Shown here: positions 17,936-26,873 of the stretch, in pieces
Position numbering within the stretch: the stretch's first letter is position 1
Layout of the letters: each line of letters starts with the position of its first letter
Translations under genes and position numbers: made by a program
DNA from: Streptomyces sp. NRRL B-1347
GTDB lineage: Bacteria > Actinomycetota > Actinomycetes > Streptomycetales > Streptomycetaceae
Reading direction: 5' to 3'
DNA length: 64,000 bases
NCBI RefSeq assembly: GCF_000720325.1
Contig: NZ_JOJM01000009.1
Location: forward strand, 95,860 to 159,859
The notes under the pieces: generated by a model
What the model saw: only the letters and a program-made list of their open reading frames with translations
Databases searched by the model: none
Told to the model about the DNA's origin: nothing

Positions 17936-17949
17936 CGGTGGTCGCGGCA

Positions 17950-17978
17950 TTGACGCCGTGTAGACGTCTCTCTAGAGT
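17950..17978 (+). promoter_or_regulatory. Near-consensus promoter of the glucarate dehydratase-like gene
   Basis: TTGACG (17950-17955), 17 bases, TAGAGT (17973-17978). The palindromes AGACGTCT and CTCTAGAG overlap the spacer and -10 and could bind a regulator. The transcript would begin near 17985, 36 bases before the ATG at 18021. Confidence 0.7.
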
Positions 17979-18020
17979 GCGTTCTCATATGTGGACAGCG
18001 TTCACCTTGCCGGAGGCGCC

Positions 18021-19310
18021 ATGCTCACCGTCACCGATGTGCGGCTCACCCCCGTACTGGTCGCCGACCCCCCTCTCCTGAACACCCAGGGGCTCCACCA
18101 GCCGTACACACCGCGCCTGATCATCGAGGTGGAGACGGAGGACGGCACGGTCGGCGTGGGGGAGACGTACGGGGACGGGAAGTATCTGGAGCTGGCCCGG
18201 CCGTTCGCCGCGCGCCTGGTGGGGCGGGGGGTGGGGGACCTCAACGGGCTGTTCACGCTTGTGGACGAAGTCGAGGTGGACGCGCGCCGGGTGGACACCG
18301 CCGTCGACGGCGGCGGCCTGCGCGGCGTGCAGACCGCGGACAAGCTGCGGCTCTCCGTGGTGTCGGGGTTCGAGGTGGCGTGCCTGGACGCCCTCGGCAA
18401 GGCGCTCGGCCTGCCCGTGCACGCGCTGCTCGGCGGCAAGGTGCGGGACGCCGTGGAGTACAGCGGCTACTTGTTCTACAAGTACGCGGGGCACCCGGAC
18501 GGCGTGGGTGACGGGCGGGACGACTGGGGGGCCGCGCTCGACCCGGAGGGCGTCGTCGCGCAGGCGCGGACGTTCGCCGAGCGGTACGGATTCCGGTCGT
18601 TCAAGCTCAAGGGCGGGGTGTTCCCGCCGGCGGAGGAGGCCGCCGCCGTCCGGGCGCTCGCCGCCGCCTTCCCGGGGGCGCCGCTGCGCCTCGACCCCAA
18701 CGGGGCCTGGTCCGTGGAGACTTCCGTCAAGGTCGCCGACGAGCTCGCGGACGTCCTGGAGTATCTGGAGGACCCGGCCCTCGGCACCGCCGCCATGGCC
18801 GAGGTCGCCGCGCGGACCCCGGTGCCGCTCGCCACCAACATGTGCGTGACCACCTTCGAGGAGATACCCGAGGCCTTCGCGAGGCGGGCCGTGCGCGTGG
18901 TGCTCTCCGACCACCACTACTGGGGCGGCCTGCGGCGGACGCGGGAACTGGCCGCCGTGTGCCGGACGTTCGGCGTGGACGTCTCCATGCACTCCAACAC
19001 CCACCTGGGGATCAGCCTCGCCGCCATGACGCACGTCGCGGCCACCGTGCCGGGCCTGCGGCACGCGTGCGACTCGCACTACCCGTGGCAGGCGGAGGAC
19101 GTGCTCACCGAACGGCTGCGGTTCGAGCGCGGGTGCGTCACGGTGAGCGACGCCCCGGGGCTCGGCGTCGAGCTCGACCGCGACCGGCTCGACGCGCTGC
19201 ACCGGCGGTGGCTGGACGAGGACTTCGCCGCGCTGCGGGAGCGGGACGACGTGGCGGCCATGCGCCGCGCAGAACCGGACTGGGTGACTCCGGCCGTGCC
19301 GCGCTGGTAG
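18021..19310 (+). CDS. Enolase-superfamily sugar acid dehydratase (glucarate dehydratase-like)
   Basis: A 429-residue protein with the N-terminal capping domain (residues ~1-130) and a TIM barrel. The catalytic KxK of glucarate dehydratase is present in FRSFKLKGG, the metal ligands lie in LDPNGAW, LEDP and ATNMCVT, and the catalytic His lies in MHSNTHLGIS, all as in D-glucarate dehydratase. It should convert glucarate or a related aldarate to 5-keto-4-deoxyglucarate. ATG 18021 was chosen because GGAGG sits at 18012-18016; the GTG at 17991 would fall near the transcription start. It precedes a sugar kinase gene, but that has its own promoter. Confidence 0.88.
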   Translation: MLTVTDVRLTPVLVADPPLLNTQGLHQPYTPRLIIEVETEDGTVGVGETYGDGKYLELARPFAARLVGRGVGDLNGLFTLVDEVEVDARRVDTAVDGGGLRGVQTADKLRLSVVSGFEVACLDALGKALGLPVHALLGGKVRDAVEYSGYLFYKYAGHPDGVGDGRDDWGAALDPEGVVAQARTFAERYGFRSFKLKGGVFPPAEEAAAVRALAAAFPGAPLRLDPNGAWSVETSVKVADELADVLEYLEDPALGTAAMAEVAARTPVPLATNMCVTTFEEIPEAFARRAVRVVLSDHHYWGGLRRTRELAAVCRTFGVDVSMHSNTHLGISLAAMTHVAATVPGLRHACDSHYPWQAEDVLTERLRFERGCVTVSDAPGLGVELDRDRLDALHRRWLDEDFAALRERDDVAAMRRAEPDWVTPAVPRW

Positions 19311-19337
19311 CGGCCGCGGCCTGTCGGACCCGTCGGT

Positions 19338-19343
19338 TACGTT
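19338..19343 (+). promoter_or_regulatory. -10 hexamer of the PfkB kinase gene
   Basis: TACGTT, six bases, then ATG 19350: a leaderless arrangement that fixes the start. Confidence 0.5.
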
Positions 19344-19349
19344 GCCTCC

Positions 19350-20522
19350 ATGGCCGTACCACCTGCCGTACCACCCGCCGTCCCACGCGGGACGCCCGCG
19401 GCGCCGGGAAGTACCGGCGCCGAGCCCGAAAGCACCGTCGTCGATCCGCTCAAGTCGACCCGGCGCGCGGGCGATCCGCCCTGCGACGTGTATCTCACCG
19501 GCACCGTGTTCCTGGACATCATCTTCACCGGCCTCGACACCGCGCCCGTGCGCGGCACGGAGTCCTGGGCCCGGGGGATGGGGTCCAGCCCCGGCGGCGT
19601 CGCCAACATGGCGACCGCGCTCGCCCGGCTCGGCCTGCGCACCTCGCTCGCCGCCGCCTTCGGCGACGACCACTACGGGGAGTACTGCTGGGACGCCCTG
19701 GAGCAGGGCGAGGGCATCGACCTGTCCTCCTCGCGGACCGTGCCGGACTGGCACTCGCCGGTCACCGTCTCCATGGCGTACGAGGGCGAGCGGACCATGG
19801 TCAGCCACGGCCACGAGCCGCCGCCCGACGCCCACGCGCCCGACGGCGGCGCGCCCGCGTGCCCGCCCCGCGCGCGAGCCGCCGTCGCCTCCCTGACCCC
19901 CGGCACGCGCGCGCCCTGGATCGAGTCGGCGGCCCGCCGCGGGACGACGATCTTCGCCGACGTGGGCTGGGACGACACCGGGCGGTGGGACCTGGGGCAG
20001 CTGCCCGACCTGCGGCACTGCGAGGCCTTCCTGCCGAACGCGGCGGAGGCCATGCGGTACACCGGCACCTCCTGCCCGCGCGCCGCGGCCCACGCCCTGA
20101 CCGAGCACGTGCCGGTCGCCGTGGTCACCCTCGGCGCCGAGGGCGCGTACGCGGTGGACGGGCGCACCGGCGAGACCGCGTCCGTGCCCGCCATCGAGGT
20201 GGAGGCCCTCGACCCCACCGGGGCGGGCGACGTGTTCGTCGCGGGCTTCGTGACCGGCACCCTCGCCGACTGGCCGCTCGCCGACCGGCTCGCCTTCGCC
20301 GGTCTCACGGCCGCCCTGTCGGTGCAGGAGTTCGGCGGCTCCCTCTCGGCGCCCGGCTGGGAGGAGATCGGCGCCTGGTGGCGGCGGGTGCGGGAGCTCG
20401 ACCAGCAGGACCCCGTGGCCCTGGAGCGCTACGGCTTCCTGGAGGCGCTGCTCCCGGACGCCGCGCGCCCCTGGCCGCTGCGGCGCGCCGTGCCCACCAT
20501 CGGGTTCCGGCGCTCCGCGTGA
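19350..20522 (+). CDS. PfkB family carbohydrate kinase
   Basis: A 390-residue ribokinase-family protein. After a ~45-residue Pro/Ala-rich extension it shows YLTGTVFLDIIF, SSPGGVANMATALARLG (the N-terminal substrate signature region) and the C-terminal ATP/anion-hole motif DPTGAGDVFVAGF around residue 290, with the catalytic Asp. It phosphorylates a sugar or nucleoside not identifiable from sequence. Neighbouring the aldarate dehydratase gene it could belong to a sugar-acid pathway (2-keto-3-deoxygluconate kinase type), which is inference. Start supported by TACGTT six bases upstream. Confidence 0.88.
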   Translation: MAVPPAVPPAVPRGTPAAPGSTGAEPESTVVDPLKSTRRAGDPPCDVYLTGTVFLDIIFTGLDTAPVRGTESWARGMGSSPGGVANMATALARLGLRTSLAAAFGDDHYGEYCWDALEQGEGIDLSSSRTVPDWHSPVTVSMAYEGERTMVSHGHEPPPDAHAPDGGAPACPPRARAAVASLTPGTRAPWIESAARRGTTIFADVGWDDTGRWDLGQLPDLRHCEAFLPNAAEAMRYTGTSCPRAAAHALTEHVPVAVVTLGAEGAYAVDGRTGETASVPAIEVEALDPTGAGDVFVAGFVTGTLADWPLADRLAFAGLTAALSVQEFGGSLSAPGWEEIGAWWRRVRELDQQDPVALERYGFLEALLPDAARPWPLRRAVPTIGFRRSA

Positions 20523-20634
20523 GCCGCCCGGCGCCCATCCGCGGCGGAAAAGCCCTACGGGGTTGTCCGTGCCGAGTCGTACTCTTGGCAGTACGAAGGG
20601 CGCCCAGCGGGCGAGCCCCCGCGACGAGGAGGAC

Positions 20635-20661
20635 GTGCAGGCCTTAAGCGCCGGCCCATGA
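20635..20661 (+). CDS. Possible 8-residue leader ORF before phoH, containing a TTA codon
   Basis: GTG at 20635 follows AGGAGG (20627-20632) and opens the reading frame MQALSAGP. Its stop TGA (20659-20661) overlaps the phoH ATG as ATGA. The only good ribosome site near phoH belongs to this small frame, so phoH translation may depend on it. Its fourth codon is TTA, the codon read by bldA tRNA in Streptomyces. It could also be chance. Confidence 0.35.
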   Translation: MQALSAGP

Positions 20662-21710
20662 CTCAGACACCGACAGCTCAGACCCCTGCGCAGGCACAGG
20701 CGCGAGCCCACTTCACGGTCCCGGCCAAGCACCCGATGGTGACCGTCCTCGGCTCCGGAGACGCGCTGCTGCGCGTGATCGAGAAGGCCTTCCCGGCGGC
20801 CGACATCCATGTCCGGGGCAATGAGATCAGCGCCGTGGGCGACGCGCGTGAAGTCGCCCTCGTGCAGCGCCTGTTCGACGAGATGATGCTGGTGCTCCGC
20901 ACCGGACAGCCGATGACGGAGGACGCAGTGGAACGCTCGATCGCCATGCTCAGAGCAGGCGAGACCGGCGAAGGACCGGACGAGACCCCGGCCGAGGTGC
21001 TCACCCAGAACATCCTCTCGTCGCGCGGCCGCACCATCCGCCCCAAGACGCTCAACCAGAAGCGTTACGTGGACGCGATCGACAAGCACACGATCGTCTT
21101 CGGCATCGGCCCCGCGGGCACCGGCAAGACCTATCTGGCCATGGCCAAGGCCGTCCAGGCCCTCCAGTCCAAGCAGGTCAACCGCATCATCCTGACCCGC
21201 CCCGCCGTCGAGGCCGGCGAGCGCCTCGGCTTCCTCCCCGGCACGCTGTACGAGAAGATCGACCCCTATCTCCGCCCGCTGTACGACGCGCTGCACGACA
21301 TGCTGGACCCGGACTCGATCCCGCGCCTGATGGCGGCCGGGACCATCGAGGTCGCCCCGCTGGCGTACATGCGCGGCCGGACGCTGAACGACGCGTTCAT
21401 CATCCTGGACGAGGCGCAGAACACGAGCCCCGAGCAGATGAAGATGTTCCTCACCCGGCTCGGCTTCGACTCGAAGATCGTGATCACGGGCGACGTCACC
21501 CAGGTCGACCTGCCGAACGGCACGAAGTCCGGCCTGCGCCAGGTCCAGGACATCCTGGAGGGCGTCGAGGACGTGCACTTCTCGCGGCTCACCTCGCACG
21601 ATGTCGTCCGGCACAAGCTGGTCGGCCGTATCGTCGACGCGTACGAGAAGTACGACAGCGAGAACGGCACGGAGAACGGCTCCCGCAAGGGCCGGTCCAG
21701 AGGAAAGTAG
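20658..21710 (+). CDS. phoH: PhoH-like ATPase
   Basis: A 350-residue protein: an N-terminal KH-like region (residues ~20-100), then a superfamily-1-type ATPase with Walker [11 protein letters not shown] (residues ~153-162), Walker [10 protein letters not shown] and the [11 protein letters not shown] motif. PhoH proteins act in RNA metabolism and are constantly linked to ybeY, as here. The start ATG 20658 has no close ribosome site of its own; it overlaps the stop of the small leader frame 20635-20661. It is followed 13 bases later by ybeY. Confidence 0.93.
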   Translation: MTQTPTAQTPAQAQARAHFTVPAKHPMVTVLGSGDALLRVIEKAFPAADIHVRGNEISAVGDAREVALVQRLFDEMMLVLRTGQPMTEDAVERSIAMLRAGETGEGPDETPAEVLTQNILSSRGRTIRPKTLNQKRYVDAIDKHTIVFGIGPAGTGKTYLAMAKAVQALQSKQVNRIILTRPAVEAGERLGFLPGTLYEKIDPYLRPLYDALHDMLDPDSIPRLMAAGTIEVAPLAYMRGRTLNDAFIILDEAQNTSPEQMKMFLTRLGFDSKIVITGDVTQVDLPNGTKSGLRQVQDILEGVEDVHFSRLTSHDVVRHKLVGRIVDAYEKYDSENGTENGSRKGRSRGK

Positions 21711-21723
21711 AAGACACAGCGCC

Positions 21724-22221
21724 ATGTCGATCGACGTCAACAACGAATCCGGCACCGAGGTCGACGAGCAGGCGATCCTCGACATCGCCCGCTACGCGCT
21801 GGCGCGGATGCGGATCCACCCGCTCTCCGAACTCTCGGTGATCGTCGTGGACGCCGACGCCATGGAGCAGCTGCACATCCAGTGGATGGACCTGCCCGGT
21901 CCCACGGACGTGATGTCCTTCCCGATGGACGAGCTGCGCCCGCCGATGAAGGACGACGAGGAGCCCCCGCAGGGGCTCCTCGGCGACATCGTGCTCTGCC
22001 CCGAGGTCGCCACCAAGCAGGGCGAGGAGGCGCCGACGAAGCACTCCATGGACGAGGAGCTCCAGCTCCTGACCGTCCACGGCGTGCTGCACCTGCTCGG
22101 GTACGACCACGAGGAGCCCGACGAGAAGGCCGAGATGTTCGGCCTGCAGGCCGCCATCGTCGACGGCTGGCGGGCCGAGCAGGGCCTCACCGGCCCCTCC
22201 CCGGCGCCGACCGTCTCGTAG
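21724..22221 (+). CDS. ybeY: Endoribonuclease YbeY (16S rRNA 3' maturation)
   Basis: A 165-residue protein carrying the zinc motif [11 protein letters not shown] (residues ~119-129) and the upstream [11 protein letters not shown] segment, both diagnostic of YbeY. It acts in 16S rRNA processing and 70S ribosome quality control. Start ATG 21724 follows phoH closely, and AGAGGAAAG at the phoH end can act as a ribosome site. The phoH-ybeY-CorC-era order is widely conserved. Confidence 0.95.
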   Translation: MSIDVNNESGTEVDEQAILDIARYALARMRIHPLSELSVIVVDADAMEQLHIQWMDLPGPTDVMSFPMDELRPPMKDDEEPPQGLLGDIVLCPEVATKQGEEAPTKHSMDEELQLLTVHGVLHLLGYDHEEPDEKAEMFGLQAAIVDGWRAEQGLTGPSPAPTVS

Positions 22222-22225
22222 CCCC

Positions 22226-23539
22226 ATGTCCATCCAGCTCATCGCGGGTGCCGTCGCCCTGATCGTGGTGGCCTGGCTCGCCGCCTGCGCCGAGGCGGGC
22301 ATCGCCCGCGTCTCCAGCTTCCGCGCCGAGGAGGCCGTCCGCTCCGGGCGGCGCGGCAGCGCGAAGCTGGCCCAGGTCGCCGCCGACCCGACCCGCTATC
22401 TGAACGTGGCGCTGCTCGTCCGCGTCGCCTGCGAGATGGCGGCCGCGGCCCTGGTGACGTACGCCTGTCTGCGCGAGTTCGACGCGACCTGGGAGGCCCT
22501 CGCCGTCGCCATCGGCGTCATGGTCCTCGTCTCGTACGTGGCCGTCGGCGTGTCCCCGCGCACCATCGGCCGCCAGCACCCGCTGAACACGGCGACGGCC
22601 GCCGCGTACGTGCTCCTGCCGCTCGCCCGCGTCATGGGGCCCATCCCGCCCCTGCTCATCCTCATCGGCAACGCGCTCACGCCGGGGAAGGGCTTCCGGC
22701 GCGGCCCGTTCGCCTCCGAGGCCGAGCTGCGGGCCATGGTCGACCTGGCCGAGAAGGAGTCCCTGATCGAGGACGAGGAGCGCCGCATGGTGCACTCCGT
22801 CTTCGAGCTGGGCGACACGCTCGTGCGCGAAGTGATGGTCCCGCGCACCGACTTGATCTCCATCGAGCGCTACAAGACCATCCGGCAGGCCCTGACGCTC
22901 GCGCTGCGCTCCGGCTTCTCGCGCATCCCGGTCACCGGCGAGAGCGAGGACGACGTGGTCGGCATCGTCTACCTCAAGGACCTGGCCCGCAAGACGCACA
23001 TCAACCGCGACGCCGAGAACGACCTGGTGTCGACCGCCATGCGCCCCGCCACGTTCGTGCCCGACACGAAGAACGCGGGCGACCTGCTGCGCGAGATGCA
23101 GCAGGAGCGCAACCACGTCGCCGTCGTCATCGACGAGTACGGCGGCACCGCCGGGATCGTCACCATCGAGGACATCCTGGAGGAGATCGTCGGCGAGATC
23201 ACCGACGAGTACGACCGGGAGCTGCCGCCCGTCGAGGACCTGGGCGGCGGTGCCCACCGCGTCACCGCCCGCCTCGACATCGGCGACCTCGGCGAGCTGT
23301 ACGGCCTGGAGGCGTACGACGACGAGGACGTGGAGACCGTCGGCGGGCTGCTCGCCAAGCAGCTCGGGCGGGTGCCGATCGCCGGTGCCAAGGCCGTGGT
23401 GACGCTGCCGGACGAGCGGAAGCTGCGGCTCACCGCGGAGGCCGCGGCAGGACGGCGCAACAAGATCGTGACCGTGCTTGTGGAGCCGGTCGCGCCGGGG
23501 GGCGCGGAGTCCGGCTCCGGGGAGGAGACCGGGCGATGA
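22226..23539 (+). CDS. CNNM/CorC-type membrane protein with tandem CBS domains
   Basis: A 437-residue member of the hemolysin-C/CorC (UPF0053) family: an N-terminal DUF21 membrane domain with about four transmembrane helices (residues ~1-140), two CBS domains (residues ~190-325, with VMVPRTDLISI and VVIDEYGGTAGIVT) and a C-terminal CorC_HlyC transporter-associated domain. The family is linked to Mg/Co efflux. It starts four bases after ybeY, and its stop overlaps the ATG of the next gene (ATGA). Confidence 0.93.
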   Translation: MSIQLIAGAVALIVVAWLAACAEAGIARVSSFRAEEAVRSGRRGSAKLAQVAADPTRYLNVALLVRVACEMAAAALVTYACLREFDATWEALAVAIGVMVLVSYVAVGVSPRTIGRQHPLNTATAAAYVLLPLARVMGPIPPLLILIGNALTPGKGFRRGPFASEAELRAMVDLAEKESLIEDEERRMVHSVFELGDTLVREVMVPRTDLISIERYKTIRQALTLALRSGFSRIPVTGESEDDVVGIVYLKDLARKTHINRDAENDLVSTAMRPATFVPDTKNAGDLLREMQQERNHVAVVIDEYGGTAGIVTIEDILEEIVGEITDEYDRELPPVEDLGGGAHRVTARLDIGDLGELYGLEAYDDEDVETVGGLLAKQLGRVPIAGAKAVVTLPDERKLRLTAEAAAGRRNKIVTVLVEPVAPGGAESGSGEETGR

Positions 23540-23892
23540 ATCCGCAGGAGCTACGGACGTTCTGCCTGTCGTTCAACGACGCGGCCGAGGACTTTCCGTT
23601 CGGCCCCGAGACGTCGGTGTTCAAGGTGGCGGGCAAGCTGTTCGCCCTGAGCGCCCTCGACCGGGAGCCACTGACGGTCAATCTGAAGTGCGACCCCGAG
23701 ATCGCCCTGCAACTGCGCGCCCAGTACCCGGACATCGTGCCCGGCTGGCACATGAACAAGCGGCACTGGAACACGGTGACGGCCGACGCGGACCTCCCCG
23801 ACCAGCTGGTGCGCGAGCTGATCGAGGACTCGTACGACCTGGTGGTGGCGGGCCTGCCGCGATCCGAGCGGCTCCGGCTCGACCGCCCCTGA
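23536..23892 (+). CDS. MmcQ/YjbR family DNA-binding-like protein
   Basis: A 118-residue single-domain protein of the MmcQ/YjbR (CyaY-like double-wing) family: DAAEDFPFGPETSVFKV at the N-terminus and a central NLKCDPE...PGWHMNKRHWNTV segment are the usual signature. Function is not established. It begins in the stop codon of the CBS gene, so it is the last gene of the phoH operon. A strong hairpin follows. Confidence 0.88.
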   Translation: MNPQELRTFCLSFNDAAEDFPFGPETSVFKVAGKLFALSALDREPLTVNLKCDPEIALQLRAQYPDIVPGWHMNKRHWNTVTADADLPDQLVRELIEDSYDLVVAGLPRSERLRLDRP

Positions 23893-23909
23893 CCCCGGGC
23901 AGCGGACAG

Positions 23910-23934
23910 CGCCCCCGCCCTGAGGGCGGGGGCG
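23910..23934. terminator. Bidirectional terminator between yjbR and the MFS gene
   Basis: CGCCCCCGCCC, TGA, GGGCGGGGGCG: a perfect 11-bp stem with a three-base loop between two convergent genes. Confidence 0.85.
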
Positions 23935-23953
23935 TTCGCCGTCCGGCTCCGGT

Positions 23954-25381
23954 TCAGCGGCGCCGCAGCAGGGCCCTGCCGACCAGCGCGGCCGTGGCGA
24001 GGACGATCGCGGCGTCGATGGCCAGGACCGTGCGCGTGCCCGTCAGGGTGTCGCCGCCCGTCGTCGCGAGGACGCCGAGGATCGGGATGCCGATGGTGAT
24101 GCCCACCTGCTGGGTGGAGGTGACCAGGCCGGTCGCCAGACCCTGCTCCTCGTCGGGGACGCCCGACGTGACCGTGACGCCGTACGAGACGATCGCGCCG
24201 AGGTGGAACAGGCTGGCCACCGACACGGCCACGGTCGCGAGCCACACCGACCACGCGCCCTCGCCGATCGCGAGGAGCGCCGCCACGAACAGGCCCTGGC
24301 CGAGCAGCGAGCCGACGAGCGTGCGGCGCGGCCCGAAGCGGCCGATGACCTTCGGCGCGCGCATGCCCGCGAAGACCGACACGACGCCCTGGACGCCGAA
24401 GACCAGGCCGGTCTCGAAGGCGGACAGGTCCAGGACGTCCTGGAAGTAGAGCGTCAGGACGAAGACGACCGTCGACATCATCGAGAAGGTGACGAGGCCG
24501 CCGAGGTTGCCCCACGCCACCGTGCGGCGGCGCAGCATCGGCAGCGAGACCAGCGGCGCGGCCGCGCGCGTCTCGACGTAGCCGAAGGCGGCGAGCAGGG
24601 CGACGCCCGCGATCAGCGTGACGAGCACGTCGGCGCCGCCGAAGCCGCGCTCGGCGGCCGTGGACAGGGCGTAGATCAGGGAGAGCAGACCGCCGGTGAC
24701 CGTGACCGCGCCGGGGACGTCCAGGCGCGGGCGCTCCGGGGTGCGGGACTCCGGCAGCAGGCCGGGCGCAAGCGGCAGCACGAGCAGCGCGAAGAGGGTG
24801 AGCAGCCCCATCGTGGAGCGCCAGCCGAGGGTGTCGGTGAGGACGCCGCCGAGCACCATGCCGACGGTGAAGCCGAGGGACAGCAGCGTGCCGGAGATGC
24901 CGAGCGCCCGGTCGCGCTGCGGGCCCTCCGGGAACGTCGTGGTGAGCAGCGACATGCCGGTCGGCACGATCGCGGCCGCGCCCACGCCCTGCAGCGCGCG
25001 CCCGGCCAGGAACGACGCCGGGTCCCAGGCGAAGGTGGCGAGCAGCGAGGCCGCGCCGAACAGCGCGAGCCCGCCGAGGAACAGCCTGCGCCGCCCGAAC
25101 AGGTCGCCGACGCGGCCGAAAAGCAGCAGGAAGCCGCCGGACGGCAGCGCGAAGGCGGTGACGGCCCACTGGAGCGCGGTGTGGCTCATACCGAGGTCCC
25201 CGCCGAGCACGGGCAGCGCCACGTTCAGGACGGAGAAGTCGAGCGCCACCATGAACTGCGCGGCGCACAGCACGAACAGGATGAGCTTGTCACGGCGGGA
25301 GAGCTTCGGGGGCGCCGCGGCGGGCGCGGGCCCGGCGGGGGCGGTGGGGGAGGGAGCGGAGGTGTCTATCGCCATGGTCAC
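23954..25381 (-). CDS. MFS drug-efflux-type transporter (DHA2, 14 TM)
   Basis: A 475-residue membrane protein with about 14 hydrophobic helices after a Pro/Ala-rich N-terminal tail. It has the motif FGRVGDLFGRRRLFL between helices 2 and 3 and a following ALQGVGAA motif, as in EmrB/QacA-type exporters. It probably exports a toxic small molecule. The GTG at 25381 or the ATG at 25375 may be the start. It is divergent from an XRE-family regulator; a perfect palindrome in the shared promoter region suggests that regulator controls it. Confidence 0.88.
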   Translation of the reverse strand: MTMAIDTSAPSPTAPAGPAPAAAPPKLSRRDKLILFVLCAAQFMVALDFSVLNVALPVLGGDLGMSHTALQWAVTAFALPSGGFLLLFGRVGDLFGRRRLFLGGLALFGAASLLATFAWDPASFLAGRALQGVGAAAIVPTGMSLLTTTFPEGPQRDRALGISGTLLSLGFTVGMVLGGVLTDTLGWRSTMGLLTLFALLVLPLAPGLLPESRTPERPRLDVPGAVTVTGGLLSLIYALSTAAERGFGGADVLVTLIAGVALLAAFGYVETRAAAPLVSLPMLRRRTVAWGNLGGLVTFSMMSTVVFVLTLYFQDVLDLSAFETGLVFGVQGVVSVFAGMRAPKVIGRFGPRRTLVGSLLGQGLFVAALLAIGEGAWSVWLATVAVSVASLFHLGAIVSYGVTVTSGVPDEEQGLATGLVTSTQQVGITIGIPILGVLATTGGDTLTGTRTVLAIDAAIVLATAALVGRALLRRR

Positions 25382-25425
25382 GAGCTTGCGGCGGCCGGAA
25401 TAGCCGTGGGGAGCGGGAACTTATG

Positions 25426-25444
25426 CTGGTGGTACGACCACCAG
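25426..25444. promoter_or_regulatory. Palindromic operator between MFS and XRE genes
   Basis: CTGGTGGT-ACG-ACCACCAG, perfect 8-3-8 inverted repeat, overlapping a TATGCT hexamer (25422-25427) that could be the -10 of the regulator gene. It is well placed for joint repression of both genes. Confidence 0.65.
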
Positions 25445-25460
25445 GCGGACCGGCGGGCGG

Positions 25461-26366
25461 ATGACGGGGGGACAGGTGGCCAGTCAGGCCGGGGAGCGGA
25501 CCGACGGGGCGAAGGCCCGTCGCCGAGTGGAGCTGCGGGACTTCCTGATGAGCAGGCGCGCCCGGGTGAGCCCGGCCGATGCCGGGCTCCCGGAGGGCGG
25601 TCGGCGGCGCACGCCGGGCCTCAGACGCGAGGAGGTCGCCGTGCTCGCGGGCGTCGGCGCGTCCTGGTACCAGTGGCTGGAGCAGGGCCGCGACATCTCC
25701 GTGTCGCCGCAGGTCCTGGACTCCGTGGCGCGCGTCCTGAAGCTGTCCGGCACCGAGCGCCGCCACCTGTACGTGCTCGCGGGGCTCAACCCGCCCGCGC
25801 CGGAGGCCGAGCAGGGCGCGGAGCACATGAGCGAGGGCCTGCGGCGGCTCATCGACACCTGGATGCCGTACCCGGCGCACATCATGGACCGCTACTACAA
25901 CTGCGTCGTCTACAACGACGCGGCCGCCATGGTCCTCGGCATGCGCCCCGAGACCACGCAGAACTGCATCCTCGACTTCTTCACCGACCCCATGTACCGC
26001 TCGCGCAGCGTCAGCTGGGCGCAGAACGCGGCGACGCTCGTCGCGCAGTTCCGCGCGGCCTGCTCCGAGCACCCGGGCGACGAGGGCTTCCAGGAGCTGC
26101 TCGCCCGGCTGCACGACACGGGCGAGGAGTTCACGGAGCTGTGGGAGCGGCAGGACATCCGGCCCGCGGGCCTGGTCCACAAGGAGATCGACCATCCGCT
26201 CGCGGGCATCCTGCACGTGGAGTCGACCGCCCTGAAGGTGCCCGCGCGGCCCGATCTGACGATCGTCATGCACACGCCGCTGCCGCTCGCGGACACGGCG
26301 GCGAAGCTGGAGTGGCTGGCCACGCCGCAGGCGCGGCGCGGGTCGATGTACCGGGTGGCCGGGTGA
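25461..26366 (+). CDS. XRE-family regulator with MmyB-like ligand domain
   Basis: A 301-residue regulator. Residues ~20-110 form the helix-turn-helix region characteristic of this family (TPGLRREEVAVLAGVGASWYQWLEQGR), and residues ~120-300 form an MmyB-like/PAS-type ligand domain. Homologues sit next to exporter or oxidoreductase genes and bind fatty-acid-like ligands in MmyB. Start could be ATG 25461 or GTG 25476; the latter has GGGGGGA just upstream. It is divergent from the MFS exporter with a palindrome between them, the usual layout of a local repressor. Confidence 0.88.
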   Translation: MTGGQVASQAGERTDGAKARRRVELRDFLMSRRARVSPADAGLPEGGRRRTPGLRREEVAVLAGVGASWYQWLEQGRDISVSPQVLDSVARVLKLSGTERRHLYVLAGLNPPAPEAEQGAEHMSEGLRRLIDTWMPYPAHIMDRYYNCVVYNDAAAMVLGMRPETTQNCILDFFTDPMYRSRSVSWAQNAATLVAQFRAACSEHPGDEGFQELLARLHDTGEEFTELWERQDIRPAGLVHKEIDHPLAGILHVESTALKVPARPDLTIVMHTPLPLADTAAKLEWLATPQARRGSMYRVAG

Positions 26367-26403
26367 GCCGCGGGCCCGTGCCCGCCGCCCGCACCCGTCT
26401 CCT

Positions 26404-26409
26404 TATGCT
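26404..26409 (+). promoter_or_regulatory. -10 hexamer of the cytidine-deaminase-like gene
   Basis: TATGCT, six bases, ATG 26416: leaderless arrangement. Confidence 0.55.
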
Positions 26410-26415
26410 CGTGCC

Positions 26416-26766
26416 ATGACTGAGCGCACCGACCTCGGCCCAGAGGACCAGAAGATCGTCACCCTCGCGCGTTCGGCGCGGGCCCGCAACGGGGTGCCGG
26501 AGGGGGCGGCCGTGCGGGACGAGACCGGGCGCACGTACGTCGCCGGGACGGTCGGCCTCGCGTCCCTGGATCTTTCCGCGCTGCGTACGGCCGTGGCGAT
26601 GGCCGTGGCGTCGGGGGCGGAGTCCCTTGAGGCGGCGGCCGTGGTCTCCGGCGCGGAGTCCCTCGCGGACGCGGACCTGGCGGCCGTGCGGGACCTGGGC
26701 GGGGCCGGCACCCCGGTGCACCTGGCGGGCCCCGACGGCACGGTCCGGCTCACCACGGAGGCCTGA
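26416..26766 (+). CDS. Cytidine deaminase-like protein lacking zinc motifs
   Basis: A 116-residue protein that occupies the place upstream of era usually annotated as cytidine deaminase in Streptomyces. It has the general alpha-beta pattern (YVAGTVGLASLDLSALRTAV) but no Cys or His at all. The HAE and PCxxC zinc and proton-shuttle motifs are therefore absent, and deaminase activity is unlikely. Perhaps a degenerate or repurposed CDA fold. Start supported by TATGCT six bases upstream. It is separated from era by 328 bases with a large hairpin. Confidence 0.75.
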   Translation: MTERTDLGPEDQKIVTLARSARARNGVPEGAAVRDETGRTYVAGTVGLASLDLSALRTAVAMAVASGAESLEAAAVVSGAESLADADLAAVRDLGGAGTPVHLAGPDGTVRLTTEA

Positions 26767-26873
26767 CCCTCGCGGGGCGCCCCGCCGTGTCCATCAGCGC
26801 GCTCCGCGCGCGGGCGCCCCTTCCCGATCCGGGGGCTGCCGCCCCCGCGCCCCTGCTTTTCGGCGCTCCGCGC

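Noticed and set aside
17985..21785. A 1266-codon minus-strand open frame across three plus-strand genes
   Set aside because: The plus-strand glucarate dehydratase, PfkB and PhoH genes have clear motifs and start signals; the antisense frame has none.
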